Assembly (NCBI GenBank): GCA_963579025.1
Contig: CAUZFZ010000020.1
Location: forward strand, 26,267-90,266
Origin: CAUZFZ01 sp963579025
Lineage (GTDB): Bacteria; Planctomycetota; Planctomycetia; Planctomycetales; Planctomycetaceae
Direction: 5' to 3'
DNA: 64,000 bases
Shown here: piece by piece, positions 33,876 through 41,350 of the stretch
Layout of the letters: each line of letters opens with the position of its first letter
Position numbering within the stretch: the stretch's first letter is position 1
Program-made: the position numbers and the translations under genes
Notes under the pieces: model-generated
Told to the model about the DNA's origin: nothing
Database searches by the model: none
The model's input: the letters and a program-made list of their open reading frames with translations, nothing else

Positions 33876-35411
33876 TTAAAGCGCCTCCAGCATCGCGGCG
33901 GCTTTGTCTTCAAACTGCTTCTGCCATTCCGGTGCCAGCAGGCAGTCGCTGTCTTCCTGGGCACCGCCGACGTTCCGCAGTTGTTCGGCCGTCGGTGAGT
34001 AGTAGATATAGCCGTTCGTGTAGCCGGCCACAAAAGTCAGATCATGCGGCGACGCCTGCTTGATGTTCAGTCCAATGCGAACGGTTAACTCCCCGGGGAA
34101 TGTCAGCATTACGAATTCGCCGATTCGCAGTCCTACGAGTTCCACGTCGATTGTTCTCTTGCCCGCGGCGACATAGCTGGCCTGATGCTTGCGCAGCAAT
34201 CTCAGATTCGTGTTAACGCGCGTCAACTGCTCCATGGTGCGAATGTTGCGTATGTACGCGGCCATGTTGCGGCGGTTTTCAGCGTCCAGTCTGGTCAGGT
34301 GGTTTCGGCCGATTTCTTTGTCGTGCAGGTAGCGATGTGAGTAATAAGAGGGAAACTCGCTCGACACGTTGTATTTCACGACCAGAGGAATGAACGTCTT
34401 CAGGTTGAGGCTTGTGCCTCCCAGGGAGCCCGCCAGACGCACCTGCTCGGATTCAAGCTCGACGATTCGCTGTGCGAGATCGGAGCGAGGTAAGGCGATG
34501 ACTTCGTTGTGCATCGTTAACCGGTCGTCCTGCTGGCATTGCACTTTGTTAACAGCCTGCAGAGTGCTCAGACCGAGTACATTCCCCAGCGTTTCGGCAT
34601 CGCGCGGGTGGTCGACGTCTTTGTAGAAGACCGGATTGATGTCGCCGCCACAGCCCTGCACGAACAGGGCAATCGTGTCGTCACTCAGGTTGTCCTCGAT
34701 CACTTTCGAAGAGAATCCGGTGAGGTCAGCCGTGTTGCCGCCGCTGGCTGCGCCTTGAATGGGATGGCAGGCGAAGTTGTAAACGACGGCCAGCGTACTC
34801 CCGTCTGTTCGGTCCAGACGCAGTATCCCGATTTCAGGATCAATCGGTCCCGTCTCGGCGACCTCGTCATCAGGCGGAAGGGAGTAAGCGTGACGGACAT
34901 CCACTTCTTTTCCGCTCTTCAGTTTGAGTCGCCGGTTTTCCATGATGCGGTCCTCGTGACCGACCCCGGCACCGACATGCACGGGGACAAGTTTCTGCGC
35001 TGCGGTTTTGATGACCTGAAAAGTCCGCTCTTCAACGTCCTTGCAGGGAACGCCGTGACAGTGACTGGTGTTGATCATCACATTCTCTGGCTTGATGCCG
35101 AGTTCCTGCTCGACCCGCGCACGGACGTTGTCCAGAAAGTCGTTGGGGATGTGTCCGATCTCACCCAGTGAAACGACATCGATGGTGACGATGACTGCTG
35201 TGGTTGTGCCGTCCGTAATGACCAGTGCCCTGGAGTGCAGCGGCCCATCGACCGGTCCGGCATCGCGATTACTGATGTCCACCTTGGCGGCGCCTGCCCG
35301 CAGTGGAGCGGCGTCTGCACTACCGACCAGGAGAAATCCGGCGAGGATTACCACGATGAGGTGGCAACTCAGTCCGGTACGACACTCAATCATCATGGAT
35401 GTTCTCTGCAT
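33876..35411 (-). CDS. Neutral/alkaline ceramidase-like secreted protein
   Basis: A 511-residue protein with a signal peptide (cleavage near GSADAA, about residue 35). It shows the N-terminal domain features of neutral/alkaline non-lysosomal ceramidases: AGAAKVDISNRDAGPVDGPL, the zinc-site motif NTSHCHGVP, YNFACHPIQG, and GCGGDINPVFY. The family is expanded in Planctomycetes, where most members are uncharacterised, so true ceramidase activity is not certain. The ATG follows GAAGGAG. A second family member occurs at 49441-50793. Confidence 0.88.
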   Translation of the reverse strand: MQRTSMMIECRTGLSCHLIVVILAGFLLVGSADAAPLRAGAAKVDISNRDAGPVDGPLHSRALVITDGTTTAVIVTIDVVSLGEIGHIPNDFLDNVRARVEQELGIKPENVMINTSHCHGVPCKDVEERTFQVIKTAAQKLVPVHVGAGVGHEDRIMENRRLKLKSGKEVDVRHAYSLPPDDEVAETGPIDPEIGILRLDRTDGSTLAVVYNFACHPIQGAASGGNTADLTGFSSKVIEDNLSDDTIALFVQGCGGDINPVFYKDVDHPRDAETLGNVLGLSTLQAVNKVQCQQDDRLTMHNEVIALPRSDLAQRIVELESEQVRLAGSLGGTSLNLKTFIPLVVKYNVSSEFPSYYSHRYLHDKEIGRNHLTRLDAENRRNMAAYIRNIRTMEQLTRVNTNLRLLRKHQASYVAAGKRTIDVELVGLRIGEFVMLTFPGELTVRIGLNIKQASPHDLTFVAGYTNGYIYYSPTAEQLRNVGGAQEDSDCLLAPEWQKQFEDKAAAMLEAL

Positions 35412-35496
35412 GGCAGTGCTCCTTCGGGGCGCGAATCAAAGTGTTCAGGCAGATCATAATTGGGCAGCGGCACTTTGGTACGGAGTGGCAAGAATA

Positions 35497-35560
35497 CAAG
35501 CCCGAAGCGCAAGCGAGTGAATCCAACGGTACTGGTTCACTCGCTTGCGCTTCGGGCTTG
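35497..35560. repeat. Perfect 25-bp inverted repeat
   Basis: Arms 35497-35521 and 35536-35560 (core AGCCCGAAGCGCAAGCGAGTG) are exact complements with a 14-nt loop. It lies between two minus-strand genes, upstream of the ceramidase-like gene and downstream of the PSD1 gene. It could end transcription of the latter, but there is no T run. Confidence 0.85.
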
Positions 35561-35589
35561 TAAGGTCGTGCAACAATGACGCTGAACGT

Positions 35590-38500
35590 TCACCGTTTCA
35601 TGAACATCTCGTCCAGGTTGAGCAGCACGTTGCCGACGACCGTCCAGGCAGCCAGATCGGTCACGTTCATGCCGTCGGGTACGGGACCCAGTGGCATCGT
35701 GGCCAACTGCATAGCGGCCTCTGGACTGTCCGCGAAGAGTCCGCGGACCGTTTCATACAGGCCTGACAGTCGGGCAAGCTCGGTTGCGTGAGCGGGTCGT
35801 GCCAGGCATAACTGAAAACCGTGCTGGACTTTTTCCTGCGTCGAGCCCTGGTGTGCGGCGATGCGGCGCGACAGCGACTGTGCGGCTTCCACATAAACCG
35901 GGTCGTTGAGCGTGACGAGCGCCTGCAGCGGTGTGTTGGTGCGGTCACGTCGGACGGTGCAGACTTCCCGGTTCGTGGCGTCGAACGCGATCATTGACGG
36001 GTACGGGTTTGAGCGTCGCCAGGTTGTGTACAGACCTCGGCGGTACCTGTCCTCGCCCGTGCTGGTGGTCCAGTCGATCCCGCTGCCGAATGCGGCAGTG
36101 ACTCCCATTTTTGGTTGATGAGGACGCACCGGTGCTCCGTACATCTTCGGGCTCAGCAGCCCGGCGACTGACAGGGCCTGGTCGCGAATCATCTCGGCGG
36201 AGAGTCGGAACCGCGGACCGCGCGCAAGTAACCGGTTGTCGGGATCGAGTGTCTGGAGTTCCTCGGTGACCTTCGATGACTGTCTGTAAGCAGCGGACGT
36301 GACGAGCAGTCTGGCCAGTTGCTTCATGTTCCACTTGCCGGCCACGACTTCCGCCGCCAGCCAGTCGAGCAGCTCCGGGTGAAACGGTCGGTCACCCTGA
36401 GAGCCGAACTCTTCGCTCGTGCTGACGATGCCGATTCCAAAAATTGCGTCCCAATAACGGTTGGCGATCACTCGAGCCGTCATCGGGTTGTTGTCATCGA
36501 CCAGCCACTTCGCGAGCGCGAGCCGATTGGCCGTTTCGCCTTCGGGTAGTGAATGAAACGCTGCGGGTGTGCCCGCCGTCACTTCGTCGCTGGTCTGTTG
36601 AAAGTTGCCGCGAATCTGGATCTTCGTGACGCGACCTTTTGCCATTTCTTTCATGACCGGCACAGACGTGGCAGGCTTCAATTCCGCGAGTTGCTTTGTC
36701 CGCTGAGCCAGCAGATCACGCTGTGCTTTCAGTTCCGGGGCGACCTGGCCGACGAAGTATGCGGTCAGCTTCTTTGTCTGTTCTTCGGACCGTTGATCGG
36801 CCGACGTCTTGAGAATGGCCAGTTGCTCGGCGGGAGTCGTGGCATAGGCGGCAATGCCTGCATCTGCGGTCGTTGTGATACGGAAGCTGCTGAGTGTGTG
36901 ATTCTCGAATTTCGAAAGCTGCTCGATCGTCACCGACAGCGTCGAGCCGACCGGGATTTCGACCGGAGACTTCGGAATCAGAGTCAGCCGATGCGGCTTG
37001 TCCGGTGCGCCCCCAACCGCCCAGCCTTTGGTCTTAACGTCTGGGTTGTTGATGACCTGATCAGGTGCGAATCCCTCCTGCGAGTAATCGGCGTAGGCCG
37101 CGACGAACGGGATGCCGCGAGCCGAACTCAACGAATACTCGGCGCTGGACTTCGGAGCCTCTTTGACAGTCTGCTCGAAGACGGTTTCGCGGTTTTCGTT
37201 GAGGACTTTCACGACGAAGCCATTCAGACGCGGTTGCAGTTTGTTGTCCGTTCGGTTCCAGACGAGCAGCCGGTCGATCGGCTGGACGGTTTTCAGATCG
37301 ACTTCCCACCATGGATTGTCCGACTGCGCTGTGTGAGTCGTCGATTTGGCCTTCTGGTAGTCGCCATCAGTGTTGCCATCGATCGCCAGTTTTGCAGGAC
37401 CTTCGAAGCCGGTTGAGCTTTGTGTGGCCGAGCCCCGCACTGCCACGTTGTCCGATCCGCTGAAGACCTGCACCTCGGCGAGCGAGAGCATCTTCGCTTT
37501 ACCGGGAAGTTCGATGCGGACGTACCGGCCGTCCAGTCGGCTGCCGTCCGGTGGAATCAGCGAAGCCAGCACGCGTGAGACGACAAAGTTTGGACCGGGC
37601 AGTGTTTCAAGTTGGATGGCAGAGATCGTTTCGTCGTCGTCCACTGCGGGCAGCGGCAATTCCAAGGTGTACGTGTCGGCGTTCGCGGTTCCTGTGACGG
37701 TGACAATTCCGCTTTCTGCCTTTTCCAGCTTCCTGCCGGACTTTGCGTCGAGCTTCGTGGCCGTGAGCGTTTGCCACACAGGCTCGGTGGCAAACCCCTT
37801 CTCCCACTTTGCTAACGAGGCGAGCAGCGCCGGTGTCGGTGTGCTGAGTGTCTGCTTGAGTTTCTCAACCTCGCGTTCCCAGTTGGCTTTGTTCGACTTC
37901 TGCTCTTCCGAGAACAACTGAATCAACGGCGACTCGTCGCGGCGGTCGGCATCTTCCGAGTTGTTGAAGAAGGCGAAGAAGCGGAAGAACTCTTCCTGAG
38001 TGATCGGGTCGAATTTGTGATTGTGGCATTGAGCACAGGCGATCGTCGTGCCCATCCAGACGGCCATCGTGGTGTTGACGCGATCGACAACCGCAACGTT
38101 TCGAAATTCCTCGTCGTTCGTTCCGCCCTCGTTGTTGGTCAGTGTGTTGCGGTGGAAAGCAGTCGCGATGAGCTGATCTTCGGTTGGTTCCGGCAGCAGG
38201 TCGCCAGCGATCTGCTCGATGGTGAACTGGTCGAAGGGCTTGTTCGCGTTGAGTGAGCGGATGACGTAATCACGGAACGCCCAAATTGTGCGTGCCGGAT
38301 CGTCGGCGTATCCGGATGAGTCGGCATAGCGGGACAGGTCGAGCCACATGCGCGCCCAGTGCTCGCCGTAGGTTTTCTTTTCGAGCAACCGGTCAACGAG
38401 TTTTTCGTACGCGTCGGGGGACTTGTCGTTCATGAACTGTTCGACTTCATCGAGTGTCGGAGGCAGCCCGGTCAGGTCGAGTGAGACGCGACGAATCAGC

Positions 38501-39096
38501 GCGTGTCGGTCCGCTTCAGGGGACGGCTTGAGCCCTTCCTGATCAAGGCGTGTCAGAAGAAAGCGGTCAATCTCGTTCCTGACCCAGCCCGGGTTACTGA
38601 CAGCCGGCAGTTCGGGTTGGACGGGAACGACATAGGACCAGTGCTTCGCATAGGCGGCCCCCTGTCGAACCCACTCGGTCAACAGGTCAATTTCCTGTCT
38701 GGTGAGTTTCTTGCCCGAGTCAAGCGGTGGCATGGCATAGTCAGGGTCGCCACTGGTGACGCGTGCGACCAGCTCACTGTCATCAGGTTTGCCCGGCACG
38801 ATCGCAGCATGTCCGTCGAGATCCCTGGTCGCGCCCTCCGGCGTGTCGATACGCAGTTCGGCCTGTCGCTCGGCGTCGTCCGGGCCGTGGCACTTGTAGC
38901 ACTTGTTCGACAGGATCGACCGAATGTCGCGATTGAAGTCGATCTTCTTCGGCGGCGTGTCAGCAGCCAGTCCGTTGGCAGCCAGGCAGAACAGGCAGAA
39001 CGACGTCGGGAGGAACCGGCAGAACATGGCTTCGATCCAACGGAGTGAGAGTGTGCAGGCGGGCGATGGCGGAATCTCTGCGGCGGGACTCGTCAT
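35590..39096 (-). CDS. PSD1/DUF1549-DUF1553 protein with planctomycete cytochrome c domain
   Basis: A protein of 1168 residues (an internal ATG at 39027 would start exactly at the signal peptide MFCRFLPTSFCLFCLAANG; the outer ATG has GGGGA upstream). Domain order: signal peptide; cytochrome C-type domain with C66-Y-K-C69-H70; DUF1549 (about 155-360, FLLTRLDQEGLKPSPEADR); a discoidin-like F5/8 type C domain (about 530-650, with SSTGFEGPAKLAIDGNTDGD); and DUF1553 at the C-terminus (NRYWDAIFGIGIVSTSEEFG). The family is a planctomycete/verrucomicrobial hallmark, probably acting on polysaccharides or lignin-like compounds in the periplasm. Usually it is paired with a DUF1501 gene, which is absent here. 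Confidence 0.93.
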   Translation of the reverse strand: MTSPAAEIPPSPACTLSLRWIEAMFCRFLPTSFCLFCLAANGLAADTPPKKIDFNRDIRSILSNKCYKCHGPDDAERQAELRIDTPEGATRDLDGHAAIVPGKPDDSELVARVTSGDPDYAMPPLDSGKKLTRQEIDLLTEWVRQGAAYAKHWSYVVPVQPELPAVSNPGWVRNEIDRFLLTRLDQEGLKPSPEADRHALIRRVSLDLTGLPPTLDEVEQFMNDKSPDAYEKLVDRLLEKKTYGEHWARMWLDLSRYADSSGYADDPARTIWAFRDYVIRSLNANKPFDQFTIEQIAGDLLPEPTEDQLIATAFHRNTLTNNEGGTNDEEFRNVAVVDRVNTTMAVWMGTTIACAQCHNHKFDPITQEEFFRFFAFFNNSEDADRRDESPLIQLFSEEQKSNKANWEREVEKLKQTLSTPTPALLASLAKWEKGFATEPVWQTLTATKLDAKSGRKLEKAESGIVTVTGTANADTYTLELPLPAVDDDETISAIQLETLPGPNFVVSRVLASLIPPDGSRLDGRYVRIELPGKAKMLSLAEVQVFSGSDNVAVRGSATQSSTGFEGPAKLAIDGNTDGDYQKAKSTTHTAQSDNPWWEVDLKTVQPIDRLLVWNRTDNKLQPRLNGFVVKVLNENRETVFEQTVKEAPKSSAEYSLSSARGIPFVAAYADYSQEGFAPDQVINNPDVKTKGWAVGGAPDKPHRLTLIPKSPVEIPVGSTLSVTIEQLSKFENHTLSSFRITTTADAGIAAYATTPAEQLAILKTSADQRSEEQTKKLTAYFVGQVAPELKAQRDLLAQRTKQLAELKPATSVPVMKEMAKGRVTKIQIRGNFQQTSDEVTAGTPAAFHSLPEGETANRLALAKWLVDDNNPMTARVIANRYWDAIFGIGIVSTSEEFGSQGDRPFHPELLDWLAAEVVAGKWNMKQLARLLVTSAAYRQSSKVTEELQTLDPDNRLLARGPRFRLSAEMIRDQALSVAGLLSPKMYGAPVRPHQPKMGVTAAFGSGIDWTTSTGEDRYRRGLYTTWRRSNPYPSMIAFDATNREVCTVRRDRTNTPLQALVTLNDPVYVEAAQSLSRRIAAHQGSTQEKVQHGFQLCLARPAHATELARLSGLYETVRGLFADSPEAAMQLATMPLGPVPDGMNVTDLAAWTVVGNVLLNLDEMFMKR

Positions 39097-39406
39097 TGTC
39101 CCCGTTTGCAGCCCATTTCGAAAGTCTCGTCGCGAACCGGCGCGGCTGAAGCGGGTGCGGGACGGGGTTTGTGATTACGAGCGTGTGGGTTTGCGGCAGC
39201 GAGCGCGGAGACCGGTGCGGGTTTTCGGACGCCCGGTTCAGAAGGACTCCTTGTTATTCCCTCCGGGACTGAAGTGTGCAACTTCAAAACTCGCACCAGG
39301 ACCCCACTCAGAGTCAACAACATGCCCGTCCGTGATATGTCGATTTTTATCCAGAAAATCGACACGTTTCGGGGATGTGTCGAAATTGTCGACATATTCG
39401 CCGACA
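39097..39406. other. Intergenic region with one arm of a dispersed repeat
   Basis: No gene supported. It contains GTGTGCAACTTCAAAAC at 39274-39290, which matches, in inverted orientation and at 16 of 17 positions, the sequence at 39976-39992. The two therefore bracket the Fic remnant. Confidence 0.5.
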
Positions 39407-39599
39407 TCAGGACCGCAGCGATTCCAGCAGTGCCGGATGGCGGTAAATCGTTTCCCGGCCGTGCTTTTCGGCTTCCAGAACGCCGGTTTCGGCGAGTGCC
39501 TTAAGGTAGCCGGACGCCGTCTGGCGTTTCGCCAGGCCTGCGTCCACGACGAACTGAATCTTGCAGTAGGGCTGTATAAATATGAGTTCCATCAGCTCC
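39407..39599 (-). pseudogene. Fic-family protein, C-terminal remnant
   Basis: The minus-strand frame encodes the winged-helix tail typical of Fic/DOC AMP-transferase family proteins: ELMELIFIQPYCKIQ, AGLAKRQTASGYLKAL, ETGVLEAEKHGRETIY. The catalytic Fic domain with HPFxxGNG is missing; the coding sequence runs straight into a 118-bp palindromic element at 39600-39717. It is a truncated gene, not a functional AMPylase. Confidence 0.65.
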
Positions 39600-39717
39600 T
39601 TAGGCGTGCGGCAGATGAGTTCATACCTGTAGGACGGGCACTCTTGCCCGTCTCTGGGGCGACGGGCAGGAGTGCCCGTCCTACGGCAGGTAAATTCTTA
39701 TCCACCGCACGCCTTAT
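39600..39717. mobile_element. 118-bp palindromic (MITE-like) element adjoining the Fic remnant
   Basis: Left arm 39600-39652 and right arm 39661-39717 are imperfect complements. The inner GACGGGCA and TAGGACGGGCACTC segments pair closely, and the outer TTAGGCGTGCGG pairs with CCGCACGCCTTA. The outer ends differ by small gaps, as expected for an ageing non-autonomous palindrome. It replaces the N-terminal part of the Fic gene. Confidence 0.75.
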
Positions 39718-39976
39718 CTGGGGTATTGGTTATTTGGGGAATGGCATCCTGTGCCTGCGGCACCCAACCGCAAGCGGCCGGGCCACCCTGCGAAGACACC
39801 CGAAACTTCGGCACAGACATCGGCCAAGGGGCGTGTGGACGATGGCCGGGAACGGGATTTCTCGATGACATGGCGAATCAGCCAGCGGATCGCACGCGCG
39901 TGGATCAGGTGCTGAAGGACGAGTCGTTGTTGTGTTCTCGACCACGCAGTCCGCCATCAATGACTTCACCTCAGCC
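39718..39976. other. Non-coding stretch, no gene recognised
   Basis: No ORF here has family features. It may hold decayed remnants of the gene that preceded the Fic C-terminus, but none can be recognised. Confidence 0.4.
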
Positions 39977-40213
39977 TTTTGAAGTTGCACACTTTGGAAC
40001 CGCGAAGCGGTGGGATGCGATAGCCTGGGGCGTCAGCCCCAGGAGTTGTCGTATCTGGTATGCGTGAGCCGCGAAGCGGCGGCAGGAATCTGCGCTGCGG
40101 ACTCATGCCGCTGCTACGCAGCTCAGGTGCTTTGCACGCCTGATGACCTGGGGTTTGCACCCCAGGCTATCACATGCCGTCGCTTCGCGACTCAAAACAG
40201 TGCAACTTCAAAA
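39977..40213. repeat. 237-bp palindromic element with TTTTGAAGTTGCAC ends
   Basis: The ends TTTTGAAGTTGCAC (39977-39990) and GTGCAACTTCAAAA (40200-40213) are exact complements. Inner hairpins are built on TAGCCTGGGGCGTCAGCCCCAGG (about 40021-40043) and CCTGGGGTTTGCACCCCAGG (about 40147-40166), plus CCGCGAAGCGG. It shares the GGGCGTCAGCCC-type core with the element at 22925-23080. Confidence 0.8.
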
Positions 40214-40597
40214 CCTCAACCCGGGGCGTGTCGAGGGCCAGCAACCTCAACGGCTGCCGCGGTTGAGATCGTGTGAGTTTCACCCGACACGACTCGATCG
40301 ACACTGCCCCGGAGTCCGGGGGGCTCCGCACGGAGGCTCCGAGGCAGCTTCCCGCTGCATGTCAGGCCCCGCCCGACAGCCAGTTCGAATCACGTCCCGC
40401 CGTTTCCAGGCCCCTGAAATCTGCCGAGCGCCAAGCCAATTACAATGCCGGTCCTTGTTTCACCCCCCACTTGTTTTCCCCATCGTGCAGAGCCAGAGCG
40501 GTATGCTCATGGGCAGGCGATGACGCAGGATGGGAACTGGCTGAAGAGTCGACAGCCGTTCTTCACGTGACCAATTCGAATCGCCTGTGAGAAGCCG
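40214..40597. other. Intergenic stretch, nothing recognised
   Basis: 384 nt downstream of the ImmA-type gene. No supported gene, RNA or terminator. Confidence 0.4.
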
Positions 40598-41344
40598 TCA
40601 ATTCCGGGCTCCAGGAGTAAGGACAAGCAGCCGCCGCTCCTCACCCGTCGAAAGCCATTCGAGCGTGGCGTCCGAGGTGGAATTGCCGTTCAGTTCAATC
40701 GTGAATTGAGCGTTGCCGCTGGCTCGTTCGTCAGTCAGCGGCAAAAGTTCTTTGAGCTTCGGGGCGGGCCTGCGTATTCCAATCTGCTTCGCACCGGCTT
40801 GCCACGTGATGTCGCCGTATTCTACCTGCGCGCAGAGGACCGGAAACTGTTCCACACATCGAAGCGCCATCATGGTCAGCGACGTTTGAAAACGTTTTGC
40901 CAGCCGGCGGATCTCGGGCAATCTCACTGGACGCCGGGCTTCCCGAGCAAGTGCTTCATGCGGGACCAGGATTTGAGCCGCGATCATGTCGCACAGTTTT
41001 TCCAATTCCCGGCCACGCCGGGGACAGTGGGGTCCAGTCCGTTCGAAAACCGCATGCGCGATTTCGTGGGCGATCGTGAATCGGCGACGGGATTCGGCTT
41101 CTGAATCCGAATAAGCAATCTCAAGTCCGTCGACTCCTTTACGCAGTTCTCCCGCGATCATTAATTCGGGATCGGAGTAGCACGAGTAAATGTCGACGCG
41201 CGGAAGGATCTGATCCAAGTTCGTTGGCGGAAGCTGCTGGCCCTCCGTCAGCCGACGGCCAATCTCGATTGCGGCAGCGTCAACCGATCTTGTCTTCGTG
41301 AGTTCCTTGATTCGGCGAGCCGCTGCACTCCTCCATGCCTTCAT
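40598..41344 (-). CDS. ImmA/IrrE-family metallo-endopeptidase
   Basis: A 248-residue soluble protein. The gluzincin motif H93-E-I-A-H97 lies in RRFTIAHEIAHAVFE, and E115 in ELEKLCDMIAAQILVP is the likely third ligand; both are the standard ImmA/IrrE arrangement. The C-terminal 70 residues have no recognised domain, and the HTH of some IrrE fusions is absent. Family members cleave phage-type or stress repressors. It starts 7 nt after the stop of the nuclease/TPR gene on the same strand, so the two form a tight bicistron and the protease may activate or release its partner (inference). Confidence 0.88.
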   Translation of the reverse strand: MKAWRSAAARRIKELTKTRSVDAAAIEIGRRLTEGQQLPPTNLDQILPRVDIYSCYSDPELMIAGELRKGVDGLEIAYSDSEAESRRRFTIAHEIAHAVFERTGPHCPRRGRELEKLCDMIAAQILVPHEALAREARRPVRLPEIRRLAKRFQTSLTMMALRCVEQFPVLCAQVEYGDITWQAGAKQIGIRRPAPKLKELLPLTDERASGNAQFTIELNGNSTSDATLEWLSTGEERRLLVLTPGARN

Positions 41345-41350
41345 TGGATA

